DNA from: Paraglaciecola sp.
GTDB lineage: Bacteria; Pseudomonadota; Gammaproteobacteria; Enterobacterales; Alteromonadaceae
DNA length: 42,995 nucleotides
NCBI RefSeq assembly: GCF_030730205.1
Contig: NZ_JANQVQ010000186.1
Coordinates: 1 to 42,995, forward strand
Direction of reading: 5' to 3'
The notes beneath the pieces were generated by a model. That model worked only from the letters and a program-made list of their open reading frames with translations, was not told where the DNA came from and did not search any database. The translations under genes and the position numbers were made by a program. Below are positions 17,055 through 25,511 of the stretch, one piece after another; within the stretch, counting starts at the first letter, position 1; every line of letters begins with the position of its first letter.

Positions 17055-18119
17055 CTATTTGCTACAAGGGTAATCACTGTATCCTCGCGCATCATGGGTA
17101 TACAAGGTTGTTGTATCGGCCTGAGCCAATGCAATCCCCTTTTCAAAACGAGTAACTAAATCAGGGTTAGCAATAAAGGGCATACCAAATGCCACGGCAT
17201 CTACCTGCCCGTCTTCGATAGCTTGAGTCGCCTCGGCAAAGCTATAAGCCATATTGCCAATTAGATTTCCATCATAACTATCCAAAGCGGTTTGTATGAC
17301 ATCGCCCTCTTGTTTTTGCTCAAAATCCCCTCTCATCAAGTGTAAATAGGCCAGATCATATTCGCTCAGTCTTTCTAAGACATATTCTAATAAGCCAAGA
17401 GGATCACTGTCTTTCATGCTATTAAAACTGTTTAATGGCGATAAACGCAGGCCTACGTGCCCTCGACCCCACACGTTAACCACCTCATCAATGACCTCAA
17501 ACAGCAAGCGAGCACGATTTTCCATGTCGCCGCCATATTCACCATCGCGATGGTTTGACCCATCACGTAAAAATTGATCAATCAAATAACCATTTGCACC
17601 GTGAATTTCTACTCCGTCAAAACCCGCTTCTTTAGCGTTTTTAGCGGCTTTGGTAAAATGCTCCAGAATATCAGGCATGTCAGAATCTTTTAATACTTTG
17701 GGCACAACATAAGGCATTTTACCTTCTGGGGTATGCACTTCACCCTGAATGGCAATTGCACTAGGGCCAACAGGCACACTGCCGTTATTTAACGCCGGAT
17801 GGCATGCCCTGCCTCCGTGCCACAGTTGCAAAAATATTTTGCCCCCTTTAGCGTGTACGGCGTCCGTTACCTTACGCCACCCTTCGACCTGTTCTTCTGA
17901 GTAAATACCGGGTTCATGAAAAAATGCACTATTGCCTTTGGCCACCATAGTCGCTTCCGCGATAATTAATCCAGCACTCGCTCGCTGGCTATAGTAGCTA
18001 ACCATTAAATCGGTCGGCACATGATCAACCGTCGCCCTGCAACGGGTTAAGGGTGCCATGATAATTCGGTTTGCAAGGTCTACTTTACCTAAGGTAATAG
18101 GGGTAAAAAGATCAGTCAT
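17055..18119 (-). CDS. Old Yellow Enzyme family flavin reductase (NemA-like)
   Basis: A 354-residue FMN-dependent alkene reductase with a TIM-barrel fold. NADPH-dependent enzymes of this class reduce activated double bonds such as N-ethylmaleimide and enones, and sometimes nitro esters. The N-terminal L-F-T-P-I-T-L-G block, A-P-L-T-R-C-R and H-G-G-R-A-C-H-P are typical. The active-site trio H173, N176 and Y178 sits in I-H-G-A-N-G-Y-L. Length is close to E. coli NemA (365). The gene is convergent with the binding-like gene and lies upstream of nothing else on its strand. The LysR regulator encoded 110 bases upstream on the same strand is a possible but unproven controller. Confidence 0.93.
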   Translation of the reverse strand: MTDLFTPITLGKVDLANRIIMAPLTRCRATVDHVPTDLMVSYYSQRASAGLIIAEATMVAKGNSAFFHEPGIYSEEQVEGWRKVTDAVHAKGGKIFLQLWHGGRACHPALNNGSVPVGPSAIAIQGEVHTPEGKMPYVVPKVLKDSDMPDILEHFTKAAKNAKEAGFDGVEIHGANGYLIDQFLRDGSNHRDGEYGGDMENRARLLFEVIDEVVNVWGRGHVGLRLSPLNSFNSMKDSDPLGLLEYVLERLSEYDLAYLHLMRGDFEQKQEGDVIQTALDSYDGNLIGNMAYSFAEATQAIEDGQVDAVAFGMPFIANPDLVTRFEKGIALAQADTTTLYTHDARGYSDYPCSK

Positions 18120-18229
18120 AGGGTCTACATTCCAATTTTTATCATCAATTTAAGCGTTCACTCAGTTACGCGCCAATAAAAAGTAATTCGTTTTCGATTT
18201 ATATCACTACTGTAGAAACTGTTTTCAAA

Positions 18230-19150
18230 TCAATCAAATAAATGATTCATTTGCTGTCTAAACCAACTTAACGCTTCATCTTGTTCAGTTTGAGCATGCC
18301 AATAGAGATGCGTCTCTATGCCCGTAAGCACAAGAGGCAACTCATGTAAAACCACATCATTTTTTGCGGCAAATTGGGTAAGCATTTGTGTCGCTAAACG
18401 TCTTGGCATTGTCAGCAAATAGTCTGACTCAGCAACGATAACAATAGCGGCATAATAATTCTGACATCGAATGCCAATTTGCCTAGCAAACCCCTGCTGC
18501 TGCAGCAGTATGTCTTCTACAGCAGCCCCACTTGGACGATTGGATACGCCAATATGTTTAGCCGCTAAGTAGCTCTGCTCTGTCATCGATTGCGCAAGAG
18601 GATGATTGGCTTTCATCATCACACAAAATTCGTCAATTAATAGTTTTTTATGCAACACCGGAGGTTTTATTGGCAAGGCCACATCAAAAGCCACATCGAT
18701 GTGCCCTGCAGCTAAGGCTCGAGTTAGATTCGCGCGTTCAACTTTAATGCTAGCAAAGGTGGTATTAGGGGCAACAGCAGCCAACATTCGCGCCAATAAA
18801 GGCAAAATAGAAGGCTCGAGTGCGTAATGCATACCGAGCCTGAAATGATGGGCGCTCGTTTGCGGATTAAATACGCCCCAATGTTGCAGTATTTGGCGCA
18901 AGCGACTTAAGTTATCAATAATCATCGGTGCCATTCGCTGACACACTGACGTTGGCAGCATTTGATTATTGCTGCGCACAAATAAAGGGTCGTCCAAGGC
19001 TTCACGCAAACGTTTTAACGCATGACTTACCGCAGATGGGGTGATATGCAATAACTCAGCGGTACGCGACATATTTTGTTCTTGGTAAATGCTTTCAAAC
19101 ACCTTAAGCAGATTGAGATCTAGTTTACCGATTTGGTTATTGTCTGCCAT
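18230..19150 (-). CDS. LysR-family transcriptional regulator
   Basis: A 306-residue regulator. It has an N-terminal winged helix-turn-helix (about 10-70) with D-L-N-L-L-K-V-F-E-S-I-Y-Q-E-Q-N-M-S-R-T-A and the S-A-V-S-H-A-L-K-R-L-R recognition segment. A LysR substrate-binding domain (about 95-300) follows. The N-terminal D-L-N-L-L opening belongs to the NodD/NahR/SyrM-type group. It is divergent from an acyl-CoA dehydrogenase/SDR pair across a 112-base AT-rich gap, the usual arrangement for a regulator and its target. The Old Yellow Enzyme gene downstream is the other candidate target. The inducer cannot be read from the sequence. Confidence 0.93.
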   Translation of the reverse strand: MADNNQIGKLDLNLLKVFESIYQEQNMSRTAELLHITPSAVSHALKRLREALDDPLFVRSNNQMLPTSVCQRMAPMIIDNLSRLRQILQHWGVFNPQTSAHHFRLGMHYALEPSILPLLARMLAAVAPNTTFASIKVERANLTRALAAGHIDVAFDVALPIKPPVLHKKLLIDEFCVMMKANHPLAQSMTEQSYLAAKHIGVSNRPSGAAVEDILLQQQGFARQIGIRCQNYYAAIVIVAESDYLLTMPRRLATQMLTQFAAKNDVVLHELPLVLTGIETHLYWHAQTEQDEALSWFRQQMNHLFD

Positions 19151-19262
19151 CGTCCAGCCTATGAATAAAATTCACAGTACTTATATACTATTTTTCATTT
19201 CATTCAATCAATTATTAGCAGTATGCTCTTAGCACTCAGTGCTGTCCGCTCAAGGAAATAAC

Positions 19263-20489
19263 ATGAATTTTACCCATAACGAACGAACTCAAGACTATTT
19301 AACTAGGCTCTGCGCCTTTTTAGATGAACATGTGTATCCAGTAGAAAATATAATTTACGCTGAAACTCACGAGCTAAACCCTGATGGCAATTGGCGTAAC
19401 TGGAAGAGTCACCCTTTAATTGACCCACTCAAGCAAAAAGCCAAAGCCGCAGGATTATGGAACTTATTTTTACCCAGCACTGAATTAGGTCAAGGCCTAA
19501 GCTGCTTAGAATACGCTCCACTAGCCGAACAGATGGGTCGCTGTGTCTTTGCCTCTGAGATCTTCAACTGTAACGCCCCGGATACCGGAAATATGGAAGT
19601 GCTTTATCATTTTGGTAATCAAGAACAGCAAGACAAGTGGCTGAAACCATTGTTAGCCGGTGATATTCGTTCTGTGTTTGGTATGACGGAGCCTGATGTA
19701 GCCAGTTCTGATGCCACCAACATGCAAGCGACTGTTGAGTTAGACGGTGACGAACTGGTACTCAATGGTAAAAAGTGGTGGACCACTGGTTTGGGACATC
19801 CCAATGCAAAAATCGCTATCTTTATGGCTCTTTCAAACCCAGAAAATGAAAAACACAGTCAACACTCCATGGTCATTGTGCCTCTTGATGCGCCAGGAGT
19901 TGAAATAAAACGCATGCTACAAGCTTACGGTGATTATGATGCCCCCTTTGGTCACGGTGAAATGCACTTTACAAATGTACGCGTGCCCAAAGAAAACTTG
20001 CTCGTCGGTTTAGGTAAAGGCTTTGCTATCGCCCAAGGTCGCTTAGGGCCGGGGCGTATTCATCATTGTATGCGGTCGATCGGTATGGCTGAAAAAGCGT
20101 TAGAGCTTGCCATGCAACGCAGCTTAAGTCGCACTGCATTTGGCCAGCCCTTAATTAAGCTCGGCGGCAACACAGAACGTATTGCTGATGCCCGGATAGC
20201 TATTGACCAGGCACGTTTACTCACCTTACATGCAGCATGGAAAATCGATTCTGTGGGCGTAAAACATGCCATGACCGAGATATCAGCCATTAAAGTGGCA
20301 GTACCCAGAATGTTAGAACAAGTGGTCGACATGGCCGTGCAAATCCACGGAGGTGCGGGTATGTGTGGCGATTTCCCGCTCGCACGTTTTGCTGCTGCAG
20401 CCAGAGCTTTGCGCTTAGCGGATGGCCCTGATGAAGTGCACAAAGGCATGGTCACTCGCTTAGAACTACGTAAATATCAGGCCCGTTAA
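19263..20489 (+). CDS. Acyl-CoA dehydrogenase family protein (ACAD11-like)
   Basis: A 408-residue FAD flavoprotein that introduces a double bond into an acyl-CoA. The three ACAD domains are visible: helical N-terminus, a beta-barrel with F-G-M-T-E-P-D-V-A-S-S-D-A, W-W-T-T-G and M-V-I-V-P, and a helical C-terminus with R-T-A-F-G-Q-P-L and Q-I-H-G-G-A-G. The E-P-D-V-A-S-S-D-A-T-N block and the R-L-A-D-G-P-D-E-V-H-K-G end are typical of the ACAD10/11-like group acting on long or unusual acyl chains. I chose ATG 19263, which has an AAGGA site 7 bases upstream. The GTG at 19239 is less likely. An SDR gene follows within 3 bases. Confidence 0.93.
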   Translation: MNFTHNERTQDYLTRLCAFLDEHVYPVENIIYAETHELNPDGNWRNWKSHPLIDPLKQKAKAAGLWNLFLPSTELGQGLSCLEYAPLAEQMGRCVFASEIFNCNAPDTGNMEVLYHFGNQEQQDKWLKPLLAGDIRSVFGMTEPDVASSDATNMQATVELDGDELVLNGKKWWTTGLGHPNAKIAIFMALSNPENEKHSQHSMVIVPLDAPGVEIKRMLQAYGDYDAPFGHGEMHFTNVRVPKENLLVGLGKGFAIAQGRLGPGRIHHCMRSIGMAEKALELAMQRSLSRTAFGQPLIKLGGNTERIADARIAIDQARLLTLHAAWKIDSVGVKHAMTEISAIKVAVPRMLEQVVDMAVQIHGGAGMCGDFPLARFAAAARALRLADGPDEVHKGMVTRLELRKYQAR

Positions 20490-20492
20490 GTG

Positions 20493-21302
20493 ATGACTCT
20501 CCACGTCATCATTACTGGCGGCGCCTCTGGTTTAGGCGCCGCCTTAGTCAAACAGTATGCCAAACGCGGCGCTAAAATCTGCATTGCAGATCTTAATGAG
20601 CAGCGTGCAAATGTTGTTATTGCAGACAATGCAGCCCAAGCCAGTGATATATTTTTTCAGCACTGCGATATTACCAATGACGCAGATATTGAGACCTTAC
20701 ATGAAGCCGTGGTCTCTCGCTGGGGTAAATTAGATGTCCTCATCAATAATGCAGGTGTCGCCACAGGCGGTGCACTTGAATATGAAGACATTGAACAATG
20801 GCAATGGGTATTAAATATTAATTTGCTGGGCCTGGTACGTATGACACAAACCTTCAGCCCTTTACTGGCTCAACAGCAACAGAGCCAAATAATTAATATT
20901 GCCTCACAAGCAGGTATTACACCTATTCCTTACATGGGCAGTTACAATGCCAGTAAAGCGGCAGTCGTGAGTTTTTCAGAAACCATGCATTTAGAGATGG
21001 CAAAACGTGGGATAAAGGTCAGTGTGGTTTGTCCCTCCTTTTTTGACACCAATCTCGATGAATCAATACGCAGCAAACAACCGGGTGTTGATGGACTCAT
21101 TAAAAAGCTGCTAACTCGTTCTACTATTACCGCAGACGACGTCGCCACAATCATCATAAACAAGGCCAATAAGGGAAAGTTTATGATACTGAGTCACCAA
21201 GAAGGTCGAAGCGCTTATCGGCTTAAACGCTATCTACCCACTGATTACTACTTAAAAATGATGATTAAAAAATTACAGGGTTTTGGTCCGAGAACAAAGT
21301 GA
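20493..21302 (+). CDS. Short-chain dehydrogenase/reductase
   Basis: A 269-residue NAD(P)-dependent oxidoreductase with a Rossmann fold. It has cofactor motif T-G-G-A-S-G-L-G, an Asp after strand 2 (C-I-A-D-L-N) suggesting NAD preference, N-N-A-G, catalytic Ser in N-I-A-S-Q-A-G, and Y-N-A-S-K. The tail after residue 210 is hydrophobic and basic, like SDRs that act on lipid substrates. It begins 3 bases after the acyl-CoA dehydrogenase stop, so both belong to one operon under the divergent LysR regulator. GTG 20490 is directly followed by ATG 20493, and I prefer the ATG. The substrate is unknown. A hydroxyacyl or ketone intermediate from the dehydrogenase pathway is a guess. Confidence 0.93.
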   Translation: MTLHVIITGGASGLGAALVKQYAKRGAKICIADLNEQRANVVIADNAAQASDIFFQHCDITNDADIETLHEAVVSRWGKLDVLINNAGVATGGALEYEDIEQWQWVLNINLLGLVRMTQTFSPLLAQQQQSQIINIASQAGITPIPYMGSYNASKAAVVSFSETMHLEMAKRGIKVSVVCPSFFDTNLDESIRSKQPGVDGLIKKLLTRSTITADDVATIIINKANKGKFMILSHQEGRSAYRLKRYLPTDYYLKMMIKKLQGFGPRTK

Positions 21303-21609
21303 GTAATAGCTAACTCGATATAGCAGGTATAAGAGAATTTTGCGTAGTTAAGGATCTGATTTTGGCGTTTCGCCCCCAAGGTTAATATGCCATTTTATCT
21401 GCACAATCGTCAGCTTGATGTTGCGGTGCGCCAAGCCATACACGGTCATACTCAATCTGCCGAGCCATGCTTGCTAGGCCTACAATCCGCTAAAATCAAA
21501 CATAGTGGAATGGTTATGACCACCCAGTTATATTCACTTTCTTCTATCAATACTCGGAGCGTATTTTCAAATTCGCTTCGTTTTCAAACGCTAAAATAAC
21601 GAGAACACT
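21303..21609. other. 307-base stretch without a convincing gene
   Basis: Between two SDR genes. One small frame at 21387-21599 (70 codons, AAGG site upstream) gives a protein I cannot recognise and which has no domain-like pattern. The stretch ends 11 bases before the next SDR start. It contains no clear terminator and no tRNA. A decayed insertion or interspersed repeat is possible, but no terminal repeats or target duplication were found. Confidence 0.5.
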
Positions 21610-22359
21610 ATGCTTCGACAAAATATAATCATAACCGGTGCTAGCTCAGGACTAGGTAAAGGGATGGCCATTAAATTTGCTCAAATGGGGCGCAACTTGG
21701 CCTTATGCGCTCGGCGTATCGATCGCCTTGAAGAGCTTAAAATCGAGCTGCTGAGTATCAATCCTACTATTAAGATCAGTATTTTGCCTTTGGATGTGGA
21801 CAAGCATGAACAAGTGTTCGAAGTATTTAAACGTTTTGCTGATGAGTTTGGTCAAATAGACCGAGTTATTGTTAATGCGGGAATGGGTAAAGGTGCGGCG
21901 ATCGGCACCGGGTATTTTTATGCCAACAAACAAACTGCCATCACTAACTTTGTTTCGGCACTCGCCCAATGCGAAGCCGCCATGCAGATATTCAGAGCGC
22001 AAAATGCAGGGCACCTTGTCACCATATCCTCAGTCAGTGCGGTGCGTGGTGCAAGAAGAGCGATGACTGTTTATGCCGCCACCAAAGCAGGCCTAAGCTC
22101 CATGACAGAAGGTATTCGCATTGATGTCATGAATACTCCCATTAAGGTAACCACTATTCACCCTGGATTTATTCGTAGCGAAATAAATGAAAAGGTAAAA
22201 AAGGTACCGTTTATTGTTGATACAGAAGTAGGTTGTAACGCTATGGTAAAAGCCATAGAAAAAGAAGTGGCAAGTAGTTTTGTACCAACGTGGCCTTGGG
22301 CACTGTTTCGTTATATTGCTCGAATTGCTCCCTTAAGTTGGCTCGCTAAAATGAGTTAA
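21610..22359 (+). CDS. Short-chain dehydrogenase/reductase
   Basis: A 249-residue classical SDR. The cofactor motif is T-G-A-S-S-G-L-G, followed by C-A-R-R after strand 2, which favours NADP(H). N-A-G stands at V-N-A-G-M-G, the catalytic Ser at T-I-S-S-V-S and the catalytic Tyr/Lys at Y-A-A-T-K. The C-terminus (about 225-249) has a hydrophobic, Trp-rich segment that may touch the membrane. It is a separate unit from the upstream SDR, 307 bases away, and convergent with the 1032-residue kinase gene, with only 9 bases between stops. It is not closely similar to the other SDR here. Substrate unknown. Confidence 0.92.
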   Translation: MLRQNIIITGASSGLGKGMAIKFAQMGRNLALCARRIDRLEELKIELLSINPTIKISILPLDVDKHEQVFEVFKRFADEFGQIDRVIVNAGMGKGAAIGTGYFYANKQTAITNFVSALAQCEAAMQIFRAQNAGHLVTISSVSAVRGARRAMTVYAATKAGLSSMTEGIRIDVMNTPIKVTTIHPGFIRSEINEKVKKVPFIVDTEVGCNAMVKAIEKEVASSFVPTWPWALFRYIARIAPLSWLAKMS

Positions 22360-22368
22360 CTAACGCTG

Positions 22369-25300
22369 CTAAGTGCCCAAATTTGCAGGTGTTCTTTGCT
22401 GCAGATACGCTAGTACTAAATGCTCAAATTGAGGCGCATCGAGGGGCTTGGATACAAAATCATTCATACCCGCCTGTAAACACGCGTCCCTATCGCCCGC
22501 CATGGCTCCAGCAGTCATCGCAATAATCGTGACATCTTGTACTTGATCACCGGCGTCTCCTCGACGAATTGCTTGCGTTGCCTCAAATCCATTTAATATA
22601 GGCATTTGGCAGTCCATTAATATCAGATCGATATGGTGTTCTGAAGGTAAACTCTGCAAGCATTCAATGGCTTCTGCCCCGTTGGTCGCGGTATAAAACT
22701 GAATAGGCAAACGTTCTAGCATGCCCTGCGCAACGTAGCGATTTATTTCGTTATCATCAACAATCAGTACAGTGTAACTTTGCTCTGTGTGCACCGCTAA
22801 AGGGGCTATTTTATTCACTAGCTGGCGGTGACTGAATTTTTGCTCGGGATGACGTAAGCCTTGATACGCCATCAAAAAAGCCGCAGGTAAAATGGGTTTG
22901 ATGAGGTGTTGGCAATCATCACTTTCCTTGAAAGTGATTGGCGCATCTGCAGAAGGCAACAACAACATCAACTTACATCGATGGCTTGCCTTCATTAAAT
23001 CAAACCAGCGTTCAAAAGCACCATCTACCAAGGATGAATCTACGATAATTAAATCGGGTAAAGACTCAGGGTCAATCGTATACAAATCCTCAATTGAATC
23101 ACTCGCAAGGGCCAGTGCGCCCCAAGCATGCAATTGCCTAATTAGCGTATCACTTTCATCTTGTTCAGCCATGACCAACAAACATCGACGGCCACTTAAT
23201 AATGAGCCAATCGTTTTATTTTTAACCTGCTGCTCTAGGGGCGCGGTTAGCATGAAGGTAAACGTTGTACCTCGACCAATTTCACTTGAAACGGCGATTT
23301 CACCGCCTAATAATTTGGCTAGCTCTTTAGAAATAGACAAACCGAGCCCTGTACCGCCAAAATCTTTTTCAATGGACGAATTGGCCTGACTGAAAGGTTG
23401 AAATAATCTTGTTTGTTGCTCTTCGGTAATGCCTATCCCCGTATCTTTGACTGCTATTTCGATAAAAACATGTTCATTATCAGGTGCTAATCGTGTTGAT
23501 AAACTCACGACTATCTGACCTTTCTCAGTAAATTTGATGGCATTAGCCAATAAATTTACTAAGATCTGTTTAATCCTGTAACCATCACTAATAATATTCT
23601 CATGCCTGACCTCGGCCCAATCGAGCATTAAATTTAAGCCTTTCTCGTGAGCCTTGAGCGCCAAACTCGATATCACAACACTGCTTGTTTCAAGCAAGTT
23701 AAAAGAAGCAGGCTCAATATCTAATTTACCTGATTCCATTTTACTCAGATCGAGCAAATCGTTAATGAGCACTGTCAAGGTTGCAACACTATTCTTGGCC
23801 ATTTTCAGGTAAGCCTCTTGTTTTGCTGATAGAGGCTCACGTGTCAGTAACTCAAGCATGCCGCCGATGCCATTCAGCGGAGTACGGATCTCATGGCTAA
23901 TGTTCGCAACAAAATGACTTTTGGTTTGATTCGCTTTTTTCGCTTCAATCGACACCGCTTCCAATTGTTTGGTTCTGTCTTGTACTTGCTGTTCTAGCGA
24001 TGCATTTAAGCCAACAATTTGCAGTTGATTTACGCGCTTCTCGGTAATGTCTCGAATGATGGCGGATACATGGGCCGTCATACCTTTATTTTTCGGAATA
24101 ACCGGAGACAGACTGACTACGAGGTAGTTGGTATTTGAGGCGAAATTAGTGGTTTTTATTTCAAGAGAAGTCGGCGTCTTTTTATCAATGACTTCAGCCA
24201 AGGTTTCAACACTGAACATTTCACTGGCATCTTCGGCAACGAGTAATTCGAATAAACTCCGGTCTTTTGCCTGCGTATCATCCATTCCAAACAAAAAAGC
24301 CGCGGCTTCATTCCATTCTTGTATGAAACCCAAACGGTCAAGCACCACAATTGCGTCTGATGAACCTGCAATAACCGCTTCATAGCGAGACTGATCATTG
24401 TACAAGTTGAGTATTTTATTGGCGTAACGCTGATACGCATAAATAACCAGTATGACAACACTAAATAAGAATATTAGAAGCATCACAAACACAAGGCGTT
24501 GTTGTAACCACAACTCAGATAAGGTGGTTTCTGGTAAAACTGTAACGACATAAAGGGCGCGTTCTTCTGGCGTTGAAAGCGTTATTTTGTGACTCGATAC
24601 GTGACCTTGCCCCCCCGCAATTGACACGGGTGCGACGGTATCGCTTCTAGGCAGTAAGCTATTGTCTGTTAAGGTTTGCCAAGTAGCCTGTGGCTGATCC
24701 AAATCAAAGCCGAATAATAACGAAGTATCAGGTGCACTGATGAAAAAGCCCTGGCTATTTAGTAGGTAAAAATCAAGTCCGGACTGCACAAGCTCTTGTT
24801 GCACCATGCGAATTAACTCAGACACATCAACATTGAGTATCAACATGCCAAAAAACACATTACTCTCACCATACACCGGCTGGGCAACCCGATAGGTGGG
24901 CCACACCGGCGTATCGATAACGCCAAACTCCCGATTGAGGGTAATATCAGAAGTATAATTTTGATTCGCCTCTAGATTTGCTACCGCCTGAAAGTAGCCC
25001 TCCCGCCCTTTTTCTTGCAATAAGCCCTCTGGTGTAACAACAACTTGATTGTTTAATTTTTCAACCCTGACTAATTCCTTACCATTATCAGCCTGACCAA
25101 TCAGTCGTATTTGCCTAATTTCAGGATTAGTTTTAATGAACGCTTTTAATATGGTGTGGAGCCGAACTTTCCACTGCTCACTCGTTGTGCCATCCAGCGG
25201 GTCAATATCCCCATTATTTATGGCTCGGGCAATGCCTGCTATCGGCGGAGTTGAAAACAAAAATTGTAACTTATTTTGGCTTTGGGCAATGTGCGATTCA

Positions 25301-25467
25301 ATTAAGCCGACCGCTTTTTTGTTCATGTTAGCGAGCTTGACTCGCTCTTGTGTGAGGATTTGTTGTTGCAAAAAGTACTGGCCAAGCCCGTAAAACATCA
25401 CACCCATTAAGATTACCGCCAAGGAGATCAGAACGGGGATAGATCCTTTTTTCTTTCTACTTTTCAA
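22369..25467 (-). CDS. Hybrid sensor histidine kinase (dCache-PAS-HK-pseudoREC-REC)
   Basis: A 1032-residue inner-membrane sensor kinase. TM1 is at about 12-31, followed by a large periplasmic dCache-type sensor (about 35-320) and TM2 (about 326-350). A PAS domain (about 362-480) leads to a HisKA domain with the phospho-acceptor H525 in N-I-S-H-E-I-R-T-P-L. The ATPase domain has D-T-G-I-G-I and G-G-T-G-L-G-L-S-I-S. Next comes a degenerate receiver (about 757-870) whose acidic pocket reads M-A-E-Q-D, then a full receiver with D952 in L-M-D-C-Q-M-P. No Hpt domain ends the chain, so a separate Hpt protein is needed for a relay. The next gene upstream on the same strand encodes a REC-GGDEF-EAL protein. 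Confidence 0.93.
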   Translation of the reverse strand: MKSRKKKGSIPVLISLAVILMGVMFYGLGQYFLQQQILTQERVKLANMNKKAVGLIESHIAQSQNKLQFLFSTPPIAGIARAINNGDIDPLDGTTSEQWKVRLHTILKAFIKTNPEIRQIRLIGQADNGKELVRVEKLNNQVVVTPEGLLQEKGREGYFQAVANLEANQNYTSDITLNREFGVIDTPVWPTYRVAQPVYGESNVFFGMLILNVDVSELIRMVQQELVQSGLDFYLLNSQGFFISAPDTSLLFGFDLDQPQATWQTLTDNSLLPRSDTVAPVSIAGGQGHVSSHKITLSTPEERALYVVTVLPETTLSELWLQQRLVFVMLLIFLFSVVILVIYAYQRYANKILNLYNDQSRYEAVIAGSSDAIVVLDRLGFIQEWNEAAAFLFGMDDTQAKDRSLFELLVAEDASEMFSVETLAEVIDKKTPTSLEIKTTNFASNTNYLVVSLSPVIPKNKGMTAHVSAIIRDITEKRVNQLQIVGLNASLEQQVQDRTKQLEAVSIEAKKANQTKSHFVANISHEIRTPLNGIGGMLELLTREPLSAKQEAYLKMAKNSVATLTVLINDLLDLSKMESGKLDIEPASFNLLETSSVVISSLALKAHEKGLNLMLDWAEVRHENIISDGYRIKQILVNLLANAIKFTEKGQIVVSLSTRLAPDNEHVFIEIAVKDTGIGITEEQQTRLFQPFSQANSSIEKDFGGTGLGLSISKELAKLLGGEIAVSSEIGRGTTFTFMLTAPLEQQVKNKTIGSLLSGRRCLLVMAEQDESDTLIRQLHAWGALALASDSIEDLYTIDPESLPDLIIVDSSLVDGAFERWFDLMKASHRCKLMLLLPSADAPITFKESDDCQHLIKPILPAAFLMAYQGLRHPEQKFSHRQLVNKIAPLAVHTEQSYTVLIVDDNEINRYVAQGMLERLPIQFYTATNGAEAIECLQSLPSEHHIDLILMDCQMPILNGFEATQAIRRGDAGDQVQDVTIIAMTAGAMAGDRDACLQAGMNDFVSKPLDAPQFEHLVLAYLQQRTPANLGT

Positions 25468-25511
25468 TATTCATTTCCTGCATGTACGGCAAAATCCATC
25501 ACAAAAAGCAA

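Noticed and set aside
21387-21599. 70-codon frame upstream of the second SDR gene
   Set aside because: No recognisable domain, unusual composition, and only a weak ribosome-binding site. Treated as part of an unexplained intergenic stretch.
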